Positions 7,953 to 16,694 of a stretch of DNA of 53,112 nt are shown here, piece by piece. This stretch comes from Nonomuraea basaltis (GTDB lineage Bacteria; Actinomycetota; Actinomycetes; Streptosporangiales; Streptosporangiaceae). The translations under genes and the position numbers were made by a program. Within the stretch, counting starts at the first letter, position 1, and every line of letters starts with the position of its first letter. The stretch is from the NCBI RefSeq assembly GCF_005893125.1, contig NZ_VCJS01000079.1, positions 1 to 53,112 on the forward strand, written 5' to 3'. Under the pieces are notes generated by a model. That model was not told the origin of the DNA and did no database searches. It worked only from the letters and a program-made list of their open reading frames with translations.

Positions 7953-9131
7953 ATGATGCGGAACGGCCGGACCAGCACGGTGATCGTTGTCGCGGCGGTG
8001 TTCTTAGCCGCCGGATGCACCTCCGGCGGCGGCACAACCTCCCCGGCCAAGCCGGTGGAGCAGGGGCCGATCGCCAAGTTGTCGATCACGCCCGCGGACG
8101 GCACGAAGAAGGTCCCCCCGGACACCGGGATCAGCGTCAAGGTCACCGACGGCAAGGTCACCAAGCTCACCGTGGCCGACGCCAAGGGGCGGGAGGTGCG
8201 CGGCTCGGTGGCCGCGGACGGGACGTGGCGGCCCCGGTGGGCATTACGGCCCTCGACGGCGTACACCGTGAGCGCGCAGGCCACCGGCACCGACGGCAAG
8301 CCGGTCGCGGCGCAGGCGAAGTTCACCACGCTGAAGCCGAAACGGGTGCTGGAGAGCGGCATGTCGCCCCTGGACGGCGAGAAGGTCGGCGTCGGCATGC
8401 CCGTGCAGCTCCTGCTGTCCCAGCCGATCACCGCGAAGAAGGACCGGGCGCGGATCGAGCGGGCGCTGGTGGTGCGCATGTCCAAGCCGGTCGAGGGCGC
8501 GTGGAGCTGGGTGAGCGACCGCGAGGTGCAGTTCAGGCCGCGGGAGTACTGGCCGGTCGGCGAGCGGGTCACGGTCGCCGCGCACCTGACGGGCCTGCGC
8601 GCGGGTGAGCACCTGTGGGGCACCAAGGACCGCAGCCTGACCTTCACCGTCGGCCCCTCGCACATCACCAAGGTCAGCGACGAGACTCACCGGGCGGTCG
8701 TACGGGAGAACGGCGAGATCGTCAAGACCATCCCGGTCAGCATGGGCAAACCAGGCGACGACAGCTACTCCGGCACCATGATCGCCCAAGAGAAGGCCGC
8801 GGACATCATCATGGACTCCGCCACCATCGGCAAGCCGGGCGAATACCGCATCCGCACCAAATGGAACGTCCGCATGACCTACAGCGGCACCTTCTTCCAC
8901 GCCGCCCCGTGGTCGACCGGCGCACAGGGCAGCCGCAACGTCAGCCACGGCTGCGTGAACGCCAGCCCGGACAACGCCCGCTGGTTCTACGAGTTCACCC
9001 AGCGGGGCGACATCATCGAGGTCACCGGCACATCCAGGAAACTCCAGTTCGGCAACGGGCCGACGCCTTGGGCCAAGTCATGGGAGGACTGGCTCGCCGG
9101 CAGCGCCCTCGGCAAACCTGTCAACGGCTGA
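7953..9131 (+). CDS. L,D-transpeptidase lipoprotein with N-terminal Ig-like domains
   Basis: GGGAGG at 7942-7947 precedes the double ATG at 7953. The 392-residue precursor has a lipoprotein signal with lipobox LAAGC near residue 23. Two Ig-like domains follow (about residues 45-135 and 136-245, with WRPRWALRPSTAY and VQFRPREYWPVGERV), then a YkuD catalytic domain (about 250-370). The active-site motif SHGCVN places the nucleophile at Cys334, and the upstream FHAAPW supplies the usual His. This is the Ldt architecture of mycobacteria and relatives, which forms 3-3 cross-links in peptidoglycan and tolerates most beta-lactams. It would act at the outer face of the membrane. It appears to be monocistronic. 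Confidence 0.92.
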   Translation: MMRNGRTSTVIVVAAVFLAAGCTSGGGTTSPAKPVEQGPIAKLSITPADGTKKVPPDTGISVKVTDGKVTKLTVADAKGREVRGSVAADGTWRPRWALRPSTAYTVSAQATGTDGKPVAAQAKFTTLKPKRVLESGMSPLDGEKVGVGMPVQLLLSQPITAKKDRARIERALVVRMSKPVEGAWSWVSDREVQFRPREYWPVGERVTVAAHLTGLRAGEHLWGTKDRSLTFTVGPSHITKVSDETHRAVVRENGEIVKTIPVSMGKPGDDSYSGTMIAQEKAADIIMDSATIGKPGEYRIRTKWNVRMTYSGTFFHAAPWSTGAQGSRNVSHGCVNASPDNARWFYEFTQRGDIIEVTGTSRKLQFGNGPTPWAKSWEDWLAGSALGKPVNG

Positions 9132-9301
9132 ACACGCCAGCCTCCTGCCCGCGCGGCTCTCCAACCGGCGCGCGGCGTCGATGGGCGCGGGCGAGCTTGA
9201 GGTACGGCGGCGAGTGGCCGCGGTGGCCGTGCGCATGGGCGGGCGGGGGGACGCAGACTGGGTAGATATCGTCACGTCGAAGGAAGGCGTTGAGGTATCG
9301 G

Positions 9302-9406
9302 GTGCCTGGTGACGGAACCGGACGGGGGGCGGTCCGGCTTCCCTCCGTCCTGCTGTGGATGCTCGTCTGGATGCTGAACGTCTACGAGTTCCTGGTGGCC
9401 TTCTAG
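9302..9406 (+). CDS. Possible 34-aa membrane peptide
   Basis: This lies in the otherwise gene-free stretch 9132-9402. From GTG 9302 (or TTG 9290) a short frame ends in a hydrophobic helix, LLWMLVWMLNVYEFLVAF, with its stop overlapping the stop of the opposite-strand regulator gene. AGGAAGG at 9281-9287 is near but badly spaced for either start. A single-helix peptide is conceivable; chance is equally possible. The rest of the intergenic stretch shows no feature I can support. Confidence 0.2.
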   Translation: MPGDGTGRGAVRLPSVLLWMLVWMLNVYEFLVAF

Positions 9407-10068
9407 GCGCGCCCGCCCGGGACCACCAGGCCGGACTCGTACGCGAACACGACCAGCTGGGCCCGGTCACGCACGCCGAGCTTGGTCATCGACCTGCTCA
9501 CATGGGTCTTGGCGGTGGCCCCGCTGATCACCAGGTGCTCGGCGATCTCCTCGTTCGACATCCCCCTGCCCACCAGGGCGACGATCTCCCGCTCCCGCCC
9601 GGTCAGCCGCTCCGCCTCCGGCACGGCCACGGGCCGGGGCGGCGTGCTGACGTACTCCTCGATCAGGCGGCGCGTCACCGACGGCGACAGCAGCGCGTCG
9701 CCACGGGCGGCCACCCGTACCGACTGCAGCAGGTCGCCCGGCTCGATGTCCTTGAGCAGGAAGCCGCTGGCCCCGGCCCGGAGCGCGGCGAAGACGTACT
9801 CGTCGAGCGCGTAGTTGGTGAGGATCACCACGCGGACCCCGTCGAGCTCCGGGTCGGCGCCGATCCTGCGGGTGGCCTGGATGCCGTCGAGCAGCGGCAT
9901 CCGCACGTCGAGCAGCGCCACGTCGGGCAGCAGCCGCCGGGCCAGCTCCACGGCCTCCGCCCCGTCGCCCGCCTCGCCGACCACGGTGATGTCGTCGGTC
10001 AGCTCCAGCAGCGCCTTGAAGCCGGCGCGGATGAGCGGCTGGTCGTCGGCCAGCAGGACCCTGATCAT
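9403..10068 (-). CDS. NarL/LuxR-family response regulator
   Basis: The start at ATG 10068 overlaps the kinase stop as ATGA, so the two are translationally coupled; an earlier start at 10086 would lie within the kinase. The receiver domain (about 1-120) begins IRVLLADDQPLIRAG, with acidic pocket D8/D9, phospho-acceptor Asp54 in VALLDVRMP and the later KDI lysine. A C-terminal helix-turn-helix (about 150-210) reads LTGREREIVALVGRGMSNEEIAEHL, typical of LuxR DNA-binding domains. It would be phosphorylated by the upstream kinase and bind DNA as a dimer. The likely target is the shared intergenic region near 11249-11287, which also serves the multicopper oxidase genes. Confidence 0.92.
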   Translation of the reverse strand: MIRVLLADDQPLIRAGFKALLELTDDITVVGEAGDGAEAVELARRLLPDVALLDVRMPLLDGIQATRRIGADPELDGVRVVILTNYALDEYVFAALRAGASGFLLKDIEPGDLLQSVRVAARGDALLSPSVTRRLIEEYVSTPPRPVAVPEAERLTGREREIVALVGRGMSNEEIAEHLVISGATAKTHVSRSMTKLGVRDRAQLVVFAYESGLVVPGGRA

Positions 10069-11204
10069 GACCGCACCGGGGACCACGCCGACGCGGGAAG
10101 CTCCGCGCGTACGCTGAAACCGCCCTCTTCGCCCGGGCCCGCGATGAGCGAGCCGCCGACGGCGACCGCACGCTCGCGCATCCCGATCAACCCCATTCCG
10201 GGCCCGGCCGTGCCGGCCTCGCCGTCGTTGTCCACCCGCAGCATGATTCCCGCCGGATCGTAGCCGACGGCCAGCGTGACCGACGCCGCGCCCGCGTGGC
10301 GCAGCACGTTGGTGAGCGCCTCCTGCGCGATCCGGTACGCGGCCCGGTCCACCTCGGGCGGCAGCGCGTACGGGGTGCCGGTGACGGTGTACGACACCCG
10401 CAGCCCCGCCCCCTCGGCCCTGGACACCAGGCGCGGCAGCCCGGCGAGCCCGGCCTCGACGCCCTCGGGCACGGACTGGCGCAGCACGCCCAGCGTGGAC
10501 CGCAGCTCGTTCATCGCCTCGTGCCCCGACTCCTTGATCGCCGCCAGCGCCTGACGTGCCCGCCCCGGATCGCGGTCAAGCAGCTCCATGGCCACCGCGA
10601 CCTGCACATTCACCACGGAGATGCTGTGCGTGAGCGAGTCGTGCAGCTCCTGCGCGATCCACAGCCGTTCCTCGCCCGCCCGGCGCAACAGCGCCTCCTC
10701 GCGGGTGCGCTCGGCCTCCTCCGCGCGCTGCTCCACGGCCCGCAGGTACGCGCGGCGGCTCCTGACCACCTCGCCGACCACCACCATCGCCACCAGCCAG
10801 CCGCTCAGCAGCGTCATCCCGTTGCCGGCCGCCGGATCCTCCTCGGCCAGCGCCATGAGCCCGTAGACCGGGGCCGCCAGCGCCACGGCCAGCCAGATCG
10901 CCGCCTTGCGGCGGCCGAGGGCGGCAAGGGTGTAGATCGACGCCAGCGCGGGCTCGGCGGCGAACACGCCGGGGTAGTGGGCGCTGTAGTAGACGATCCC
11001 GCACGCCACCGCGACCAGCCCGGCGGCCAGCGGAGCCGCCCGCCGCCAGGCCAGCGACAGCGACGAGACGACGATCAGCGTCACTCCGACCGGGTCCAGC
11101 GGCCGCTCGTCGGCGCCGGTCCACGACAGGTTGGCGTACGTGCCCGCCATGATCGCCACCAGCGCCCCCGCCGCCACGAGGGCGTCGATCCTCCGGCTGT
11201 CCAT
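10065..11204 (-). CDS. Sensor histidine kinase, NarL-type (HisKA_3)
   Basis: Four to five N-terminal membrane helices (about residues 8-150) form a short sensor with almost no extracytoplasmic domain. A coiled linker rich in Glu and Arg follows (VEQRAEEAERTREEALL). The dimerisation and phosphotransfer motif WIAQELHDSLTHSISVV contains the phospho-acceptor His. The ATPase domain has QEALTNVLRHAGA (N box) and GMGLIGMRERA (G box). The start at ATG 11204 begins MDSRRIDALV just before the first helix. A GTG at 11243 in frame would add 13 residues and run close to the inverted repeat, so I prefer 11204 with a short or absent leader. Its partner regulator overlaps downstream. Confidence 0.88.
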   Translation of the reverse strand: MDSRRIDALVAAGALVAIMAGTYANLSWTGADERPLDPVGVTLIVVSSLSLAWRRAAPLAAGLVAVACGIVYYSAHYPGVFAAEPALASIYTLAALGRRKAAIWLAVALAAPVYGLMALAEEDPAAGNGMTLLSGWLVAMVVVGEVVRSRRAYLRAVEQRAEEAERTREEALLRRAGEERLWIAQELHDSLTHSISVVNVQVAVAMELLDRDPGRARQALAAIKESGHEAMNELRSTLGVLRQSVPEGVEAGLAGLPRLVSRAEGAGLRVSYTVTGTPYALPPEVDRAAYRIAQEALTNVLRHAGAASVTLAVGYDPAGIMLRVDNDGEAGTAGPGMGLIGMRERAVAVGGSLIAGPGEEGGFSVRAELPASAWSPVRS

Positions 11205-11248
11205 CCTCACAAGGTAGGGGACCGCCTCCCGGCCGGGCGTCACCCCCC

Positions 11249-11287
11249 GGTCGTACGTTTCGGGGCCGGAACGGGTGGCGTACGACC
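11249..11287. promoter_or_regulatory. Inverted repeat between kinase gene and multicopper oxidase operon
   Basis: GGTCGTACG (11249-11257) and CGTACGACC (11279-11287) form a perfect 9-bp inverted repeat with half-site centres 30 bp apart, about three helix turns. It lies in the only intergenic gap between the two-component system and the divergent membrane protein/oxidase pair. The spacing suits two regulator dimers on one DNA face. A further GTACGTCC follows at about 11294. It is a likely operator for the adjacent response regulator, controlling both directions. Confidence 0.5.
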
Positions 11288-11357
11288 CTGGGAGTACGTC
11301 CGGGTGTCCTCCGCCGGGGGACGTCCGCCTGGGGTCTGACGTCGCACCATTCCGTCC

Positions 11358-11756
11358 ATGACCTCACCAAACCCCACGCCGCCCGGCTGGATCGTCTGGT
11401 CGCTGCGGGCGCTCGCGACCGCGCACCTGGCCGGGGTGCTCGCGCAGGCGGCGCTGGCCGGGCTGTTCGTCACCGGCGACGTGGACCTGCTGACCTGGCA
11501 CCGGAACAACGGCGGGTTCACCCACAGCCTGCTCTACCTGCAGCTGGTGGCCGCGATCCTGCTGTGGCGGCCGGGCCGGGGACCGCTGTGGCCCGCGGTG
11601 GCCAGCCTCGGCATCGTGGCGGCGGAGACGGTGCAGGTGGCGCTGGGGCAGTCCCGGGTCATCGCCTTGCACTTCCCGCTCGGTATGGCGATCTTCGGGC
11701 TCTCCGCCGTGTTCACCGCCTGGACCTGGCGCGCGGGCCGCGCGAGCACGCCATGA
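11358..11756 (+). CDS. Small four-helix membrane protein
   Basis: The 132-residue protein has four hydrophobic segments (about 10-33, 50-68, 74-95 and 100-122), including LRALATAHLAGVLAQAALAGLFV and LHFPLGMAIFGLSAVFTAW. A conserved-looking TGDVDLLTWHRNNGGFTHSLLYLQ loop contains His and Asn residues. It is not an identified transporter or enzyme. Its stop overlaps the oxidase start as ATGA, so the two are co-translated. This ties it to the oxidase, perhaps in metal or redox handling, but that role is inference only. Confidence 0.8.
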   Translation: MTSPNPTPPGWIVWSLRALATAHLAGVLAQAALAGLFVTGDVDLLTWHRNNGGFTHSLLYLQLVAAILLWRPGRGPLWPAVASLGIVAAETVQVALGQSRVIALHFPLGMAIFGLSAVFTAWTWRAGRASTP

Positions 11757-13216
11757 GCGCCGCCTCCCGGCGGGCGTTCCTGGGCATGCTGGGTGGTGCT
11801 GGGCTCGCCGTCGCGGGGTGCGGGGCGTTCGCCGAGACCTCAGGGCGGCTCCTGGCCAGCAGGCTGCCGTTGCCCCGCCCGTTCACCGTCCCGCTGCCCG
11901 TCCCCGAGGTCGCCCGTCCGGTACGCCCCGGCCGCTACGAGGTGACGCAGCGCGTGGCCAAGGTCGAGATCATCCCGGGCGTGACCACCGAGGTCTGGGG
12001 CTATGGCGGCACCTTCCCCGGGCCGACCTTCGAGCTGCGGCGCGGCAGCCGTACCACGATCGCCGTCCGCAACGAACTGCCCGTGCCCACCTCCACCCAC
12101 CTGCACGGAGGCGTCAACCCGCCCGCTTCCGACGGCTACCCGACCGACCTCGTGGTGCCCGGCGGCTACGCCGCGCACCACGACCACCAGCACGCGGAGA
12201 CCCGCCACCAGACGGTGAAGGACTACGACTACCCGCTGGAGCAGCGGGCCGCCACGCTCTGGTACCACGATCACCGGATGGACCACACGGCGCCGCAGGT
12301 GTGGCGGGGACTGGCCGGGTTCGCGCTGGTGCGGGACACGGAGGAGGACGCGCTGCCGCTGCCAGGGGGCGAGCGGGAGCTGCCCCTGATGATCTGCGAC
12401 AGGGCGTTCGGCGAGGACGGCTCCTTCCGCTACCCGGACCCTCATGACGGCGACTACATGGCGGGCGTCGAGGGCGACGTGATCCTGGTCAACGGCGCGC
12501 CCTGGCCGGTGGCCGAGGTGACGGCCACCCGCTATCGGCTGCGGCTGCTCAATGCCTCCAACGCCCGCCGGTACCGGCTCCGGCTCGCGCCCGGCGGCCG
12601 GTTCACCCAGATCGGCAGCGACGCCGGCCTGCTCGCCGCGCCCGTGGCCCACGACACGATCCCGATCGCGCCGGGGGAGCGGTACGACGTGGTGGTGGAC
12701 TTCTCCGCCTATCCCGTCGGCAGCGCGGTCACCCTCATCAACACCCTGGCCGGCGGCCCGGCGCGGAACGTCATGCGGTTCATCGTCACCCGCCGGGCCG
12801 CCGACGACAGCGCTGTGCCGCGGACCCTGGCCCGCCCGGACGCACGGCCGACGGCGGTGACCACCCGGACGTTCGACTTCCGCAGGACCGGAAACGCCTG
12901 GACGATCAACGGCCACCCGTACCGTCCCGGCATCCCACTGGCCCGCCCCCGCCTGGGCACCGCCGAGATCTGGCGCCTCACCAGCGACTTCCACCATCCC
13001 GTACACGTGCACCTGGCCCACTTCCAGGTGCTCGCGCGCAACGGCAGACCCCCGGCCGCCACCGACGGCGGCTGGAAGGACACGGTGGACGTGCGGCCGT
13101 ACGAGGTCGTGGACGTGCTCGCCCGCTTCGACGGATACCGGGGCCGGTACATGCTGCACTGCCACAACCTCGAACACGAGGACATGGCGATGATGGCCGA
13201 CTTCGACGTGGTCTAG
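11753..13216 (+). CDS. Tat-exported multicopper oxidase (CotA/laccase-like)
   Basis: The 487-residue precursor starts with a twin-arginine signal (SRRAFLGMLGG) that also contains a VAGC lipobox-like Cys. Three cupredoxin domains follow. All four copper-binding segments are visible: THLHGG, WYHDHRMDHT, HHPVHVHLAHFQV and MLHCHNLEHEDMAMM. The last contains the type 1 copper ligands His-Cys-His plus a Met. Such enzymes couple oxidation of phenols, bilirubin or metal ions to reduction of oxygen to water at the trinuclear cluster. The length matches the CotA/bilirubin oxidase class. It overlaps the upstream membrane protein gene by 4 bp and converges on a hypothetical gene with stops overlapping by a few bases. 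Regulation by the divergent two-component system is likely. Confidence 0.93.
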   Translation: MSAASRRAFLGMLGGAGLAVAGCGAFAETSGRLLASRLPLPRPFTVPLPVPEVARPVRPGRYEVTQRVAKVEIIPGVTTEVWGYGGTFPGPTFELRRGSRTTIAVRNELPVPTSTHLHGGVNPPASDGYPTDLVVPGGYAAHHDHQHAETRHQTVKDYDYPLEQRAATLWYHDHRMDHTAPQVWRGLAGFALVRDTEEDALPLPGGERELPLMICDRAFGEDGSFRYPDPHDGDYMAGVEGDVILVNGAPWPVAEVTATRYRLRLLNASNARRYRLRLAPGGRFTQIGSDAGLLAAPVAHDTIPIAPGERYDVVVDFSAYPVGSAVTLINTLAGGPARNVMRFIVTRRAADDSAVPRTLARPDARPTAVTTRTFDFRRTGNAWTINGHPYRPGIPLARPRLGTAEIWRLTSDFHHPVHVHLAHFQVLARNGRPPAATDGGWKDTVDVRPYEVVDVLARFDGYRGRYMLHCHNLEHEDMAMMADFDVV

Positions 13217-14196
13217 CGGGGGCAGGCAGGCAGCTGGCGAACGGGATGCGCGGCCCGGACATACTCCTGCGGGACGTAGCCCCAGCCCTTACCCACCCAC
13301 TTCTTGTCCGCCGCGGTGCGGTACCAGTGCGTGTCCCCGACCCTTACCACGCAGAAGAAGATACTCCTGGGATCGCCCTGGTCGAGCACTCCGACCTGGG
13401 TCGTCGCGGCGTCGGGCCCGGCGTGGACCGGCGCCGGGAGGTTCTCGCAGGCGTAGCCGACCGTCCACGTCCTGCCGGACTCCGGGTCCAAGGCCGGCCG
13501 GCTGAAGTACGTGGCGGCATAGTCCCGGACGCACGGGAGGTGGGTCTGGGGCACGGCGACCGGGGCGGCCGTCGGGGGCGTTGGCCCAAGAGCCGGGCCG
13601 GCGGTCCGTACCTTGGGAACGAGGGCGAGGACGAGGCCTACGGTGACGGTGACGGCGGCCACCGACGCGATCCCCGCCAGCACCGGCTCGCGCGCCCACC
13701 GCACCGGCCCGGCCGCCAGCAGCGACGCGTGCACGACCAGCACCAGCGCGACCGCCCCCCACGCCCACGGATTGCGCGTGTTGCTCGTGGCCAGGTTGAC
13801 GACCACCCCGGTCACGGCGGGCAGCAGCACGCCCCCCGCGATCGCCGGCGCCCGCCCCTTTGGCCTGCGCCCCTGACGACCGGCCGCGAGCACCTGATCC
13901 CACGCCGCCCGCCACACGGCTCGCTCCGCCGCGATCTCCTCCTCCGAGCGCTCCCGCATGAGCAGGCAGGCCCGTACGATCAGCTCCGACACGCGGCGGT
14001 CGGGCACGGCCTTGCGCCGCTCGCCCAGCACCTCGCCGACCTCCCCGGCGGTCAGGCCCGGCACCGCTCCGGCCAGCTCGGCGTCGTCCCGTGCTCCCGC
14101 CCAGAGGCGCAGTGTGCGCAGGGCGGCGACGTACTCCTCCCACGTCCTGGCGTCGTCCGGCCGGGGAGGAAGGGGGAGCGCGCCGTCCTGTGTCAC
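13213..14196 (-). CDS. Hypothetical membrane protein with C-terminal SH3-like domain
   Basis: The 327-residue protein has an N-terminal cytoplasmic helical domain (about 15-110) resembling the XRE-like N-terminus of many actinobacterial regulatory membrane proteins (WEEYVAALRTLRLWAGARDDAELA). Three membrane helices follow (about 115-137, 143-163 and 170-193). After a proline-rich linker comes an extracytoplasmic domain with paired cysteines (LPCVRDYAATYF, YACENLPA, FFCVV). It ends WVGKGWGYVPQEYV, which looks like a bacterial SH3 fold. An extracytoplasmic sensing role linked to the N-terminal domain is plausible but unproven. It diverges from the FAH-family gene. Confidence 0.7.
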   Translation of the reverse strand: MTQDGALPLPPRPDDARTWEEYVAALRTLRLWAGARDDAELAGAVPGLTAGEVGEVLGERRKAVPDRRVSELIVRACLLMRERSEEEIAAERAVWRAAWDQVLAAGRQGRRPKGRAPAIAGGVLLPAVTGVVVNLATSNTRNPWAWGAVALVLVVHASLLAAGPVRWAREPVLAGIASVAAVTVTVGLVLALVPKVRTAGPALGPTPPTAAPVAVPQTHLPCVRDYAATYFSRPALDPESGRTWTVGYACENLPAPVHAGPDAATTQVGVLDQGDPRSIFFCVVRVGDTHWYRTAADKKWVGKGWGYVPQEYVRAAHPVRQLPACPR

Positions 14197-14379
14197 TGGT
14201 CACCGCCGTCGATGTCAATGTCGCGCTGCGTACGATCACGATTACAGCAAGCCATCGGCCGCGCCGTCAGGCGATCGCAGCCGAAAGCATGAGCACCCGG
14301 CGGGGCGCCGCCGTGAGCGGGTAGGGAAGACTCTTCTCAGACGGCATCTGGCCTACGTCCGATCAAGCTAGGAGCAGGC

Positions 14380-15255
14380 ATGCGCATCGTACGGTTCGTC
14401 AGCCCTCTGACCGGCGTGGACGCGGTCGGCGTCGATCACGGCGACGAGGTGGTGGAGCTGACCGGAGTCACCACCGTCGGCGAGCTGCTGCGGCTGCCGG
14501 CCGGGGAGCTGCGCGAGCGGTGCGCCGCGGCGGACGGGACGCGGCACCCGTCGGGGGCGGTACGCAGGCTGGCGCCGGTGGACGGGCTGATGGAGGTGTG
14601 GGCGGCGGGCGTGACGTACCGGCGCTCGCGCGAGGCGCGGGTGCTGGAGAGCGAGCGGGCCGCCGACGTGTACGAGCTGGTCTACGACGCCGAGCGGCCC
14701 GAGTTGTTCTTCAAGTCGGTGGCGTGGAAGGTGACCGGGGACGGCGGGCGCATCGCGGTGCGGTCCGACTCGGAGATCGACGTGCCGGAGCCCGAGCTGG
14801 GTCTCGTGCTCAACGCGGCCGGCGAGATCGTCGGCTACACGGTGGTGGACGACGTCAGCTCGCGCACGATCGAAGGGATCAACCCGCTCTATCTGCCGCA
14901 GGCCAAGATCTACCTGGGCGCGTGCGCGGTGGGGCCGGCGATCAGGCCCGCGTGGGAGGTCGCGGATCCGTACGCGCTGGACATCACGCTCACCATCGCC
15001 CGGGCCGGGGCGACGGTGTGGGACGGCAAGTCCTCCACGTCCGAGCTGCACCGGCGCCTGGACGAGCTGGCCGGCTATTTGTTCCGGGCCGACGCCTTCC
15101 CCGACGGCGCCGTCCTGGCCACCGGCACCAGCCTGGTCCCCGATCTGCCGTTCACGCTGCAGGACGGGGACACCGTGACCATCGGCATCGCCGAGATCGG
15201 CACCCTGACCACCACTGTGGTCCGGGGCCTGGACCGGATGTCGGCTCAGGTGTAG
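14380..15255 (+). CDS. Fumarylacetoacetate hydrolase family protein
   Basis: An AGGAG ribosome binding site about 7 bp upstream fixes the ATG at 14380. The 291-residue protein has the FAH fold: VWAAGVTYRRSREAR at the active-site entrance, ELFFKS, then the metal-binding pattern DVPEPELGLVLN with paired Glu, VGYTVVDDVSSRTIE, and a late TGTSLVP motif. Members hydrolyse or dehydrate 2-oxo acids and acylpyruvates with Mg2+. The length and VWAAGVTYRRSREAR/EPELGLV pattern are closest to sugar-acid enzymes such as 2-keto-3-deoxy-arabonate dehydratases. This would fit the carbohydrate genes elsewhere in the window, although the exact substrate is not determined. No partner gene is adjacent. Confidence 0.85.
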   Translation: MRIVRFVSPLTGVDAVGVDHGDEVVELTGVTTVGELLRLPAGELRERCAAADGTRHPSGAVRRLAPVDGLMEVWAAGVTYRRSREARVLESERAADVYELVYDAERPELFFKSVAWKVTGDGGRIAVRSDSEIDVPEPELGLVLNAAGEIVGYTVVDDVSSRTIEGINPLYLPQAKIYLGACAVGPAIRPAWEVADPYALDITLTIARAGATVWDGKSSTSELHRRLDELAGYLFRADAFPDGAVLATGTSLVPDLPFTLQDGDTVTIGIAEIGTLTTTVVRGLDRMSAQV

Positions 15256-15283
15256 GCGATCAGCCGTCCGCAGGCGTTAGGTT

Positions 15284-15634
15284 TCATGCGCAGCCGCCGG
15301 CCCGCATGCGCCGTTCCCGCCTTTCCTTCTCGCCCGTAGCCGCCACGAACGTGGCACCGCCGATCAGAAGAGCACTCCCGGCGGGCCACGGCAGCGGCCC
15401 GGCACCAGCGGAGTTGGTGGCGGCGGACATGGTCGCGGAATCAGGGGAGCCGCCGGGATCAGCAGAACCGGCGGAGTCGGAGGGCGGGCTCTCGGGAAGG
15501 GGCACCTGCCCGTCGAACGCCTCGGTGCGATGCAACAGGTCCTGCCCGCCGATCTCCTCCAGCTCAGCCGGGATGGACCACTCGGCGAGCCCGGACGGCA
15601 GCCGCACCTCGGGGTGCGGATTGGCCTCGCCCAC
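15284..15634 (-). CDS. Hypothetical protein with C-terminal membrane anchor, probably 5'-truncated
   Basis: The frame encodes about 116 residues: an N-terminal soluble part (EVRLPSGLAEWSIPAELEEI), a serine/proline/glycine-rich linker, one hydrophobic segment (PAGSALLIGGATFVAA) and a positively charged tail (KERRERRMR). That is the tail arrangement of a cell-surface protein, but no signal peptide exists. The reading frame continues upstream into the stop region of the DUF6461 gene, and the GTG start lacks a clear ribosome binding site. It may therefore be the C-terminal remnant of a longer exported protein. I do not recognise the family. Confidence 0.4.
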   Translation of the reverse strand: MGEANPHPEVRLPSGLAEWSIPAELEEIGGQDLLHRTEAFDGQVPLPESPPSDSAGSADPGGSPDSATMSAATNSAGAGPLPWPAGSALLIGGATFVAATGEKERRERRMRAGGCA

Positions 15635-15654
15635 GCCGTGCTCGCCGCCGGGAC

Positions 15655-16362
15655 TTATCCCTGTGGGTCATCTCGCCGGATCGCCCCAAACAGGTTGGCG
15701 GTCGTGTGTGATGTCGTCCCCGGTCGCTCGGCACACTCTTCCAAGGTGTCGTCGGCCGGAGAGTGCACGGCGCCGCCCACCAGCGGTCCGTTCAACACTT
15801 CTTGGGTCAACACGACACCGGTCAGCCGGGCCGCGAGCATCAGCGCCTCGCCCATTGTCGGAGTGCCAGAGCTGATGGCCTCCTGCCCAGTAACGTGGCC
15901 TCCTGGGAGGTACGTTGGATCGACACCTACCTCCCGCATCGCGTCGAGGAGGCGGTCCGGATCGCTGCCGTACCGCCATGCGGGTTTCCTCGGGTCGAAG
16001 GAAGTCAGCCGATCCCCGTCGATGGCATACACGAACAGATCGGTCGCGTAGTCGTGCCGTGTTACGGATACGAGCTCCGTTCCGGCCGATAGTGCCCGTA
16101 TGGCATCGGGCTTCGTCCCTTCGCTGCCGTTCCGCTCGATGAGCACCACCCAGCCATGCAGGCGCCCCGCCAGAACCGTGTGCGGGAACAGTCCCTCGTC
16201 CGTCAGTTCCTGGTAGCTCAGCGGCCGGATGCTCTCCTCGGCGGCGCCTAACCGCCGTAGCGCCTCCGTCTCTTCGATACCTCGTACGAAGGTCAGACAC
16301 CATACGTCGCCCAATTCCCACCCGTGGGCCAGCCAGCTGACATCGGCGTAAGTGATTTCCAC
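15655..16362 (-). CDS. DUF6461 family protein
   Basis: The GTG at 16362 is preceded by GAGGAG at 8-bp spacing, which decides the start; the open frame runs much further upstream without one. The 235-residue product shows the DUF6461 pattern: YADVSWL near the N-terminus, DVWCLTFVRGIEETEALRRLG, then GWVVLIERNGSEGT and FVYAIDGDRLTSFDP. These proteins are common and multi-copy in filamentous actinomycetes and have no known function; some lie in toxin or defence-like islands. No membrane segment is visible. The small hypothetical gene follows after about 20 bp on the same strand. Confidence 0.8.
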   Translation of the reverse strand: MEITYADVSWLAHGWELGDVWCLTFVRGIEETEALRRLGAAEESIRPLSYQELTDEGLFPHTVLAGRLHGWVVLIERNGSEGTKPDAIRALSAGTELVSVTRHDYATDLFVYAIDGDRLTSFDPRKPAWRYGSDPDRLLDAMREVGVDPTYLPGGHVTGQEAISSGTPTMGEALMLAARLTGVVLTQEVLNGPLVGGAVHSPADDTLEECAERPGTTSHTTANLFGAIRRDDPQG

Positions 16363-16650
16363 TGGCAGCGCTCCTCGTCCATCATTCGCCATCCGAGAGC
16401 GAAGAGGGGCGGGATGTAGCCGTCCCGCCCCTCGAGTAACCCGATGATGGCTTGATCGGTCGGTACTGTTCGTACACCCTCGGCGTCGCGGGTGGGGTTT
16501 CCTGATCGCGACCGTGGTGTCGGCACCGGCGGCCCGGATCCGTTCCGGGTCGCCGCCGTTCTCGGGGTTTCCCGGCCACTCCGCCCGTGACGCGGATTCC
16601 GCCGCCGCGCCGGGATCGGGGCCCGCAGGAACCCCGACGACCCGCCCTTG
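16363..16650. other. Intergenic stretch, no gene supported
   Basis: Several overlapping frames are open here only because of high GC content; none has a ribosome binding site or recognisable protein features. Inverted repeats such as CGGATCCG and a CCGGGATC direct element are short and probably incidental. Confidence 0.5.
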
Positions 16651-16694
16651 TCGCTGGTGAGTGGCGGACGGGACCGCCCGCCCGCCACCAGCGA
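16651..16694 (-). terminator. Hairpin after concanavalin-like gene remnant
   Basis: TCGCTGGTG (16651-16659) pairs with CACCAGCGA (16686-16694), with GC-rich sequence able to pair inside. It abuts the stop codon of the minus-strand frame at 16695, as expected of a terminator in a GC-rich genome without a U tract. Confidence 0.55.

Noticed and set aside
9149..9175. CCGCGCG/CGCGCGG hairpin after the L,D-transpeptidase gene
   Set aside because: The stem is short, the loop is 13 bases and the sequence simple; too weak to call a terminator in DNA this GC-rich.
11358..13216. Possibility that the multicopper oxidase starts at 11564
   Set aside because: That would place nearly 190 bp inside the upstream membrane protein gene; the ATGA overlap at 11753 followed by a Tat signal is far better.
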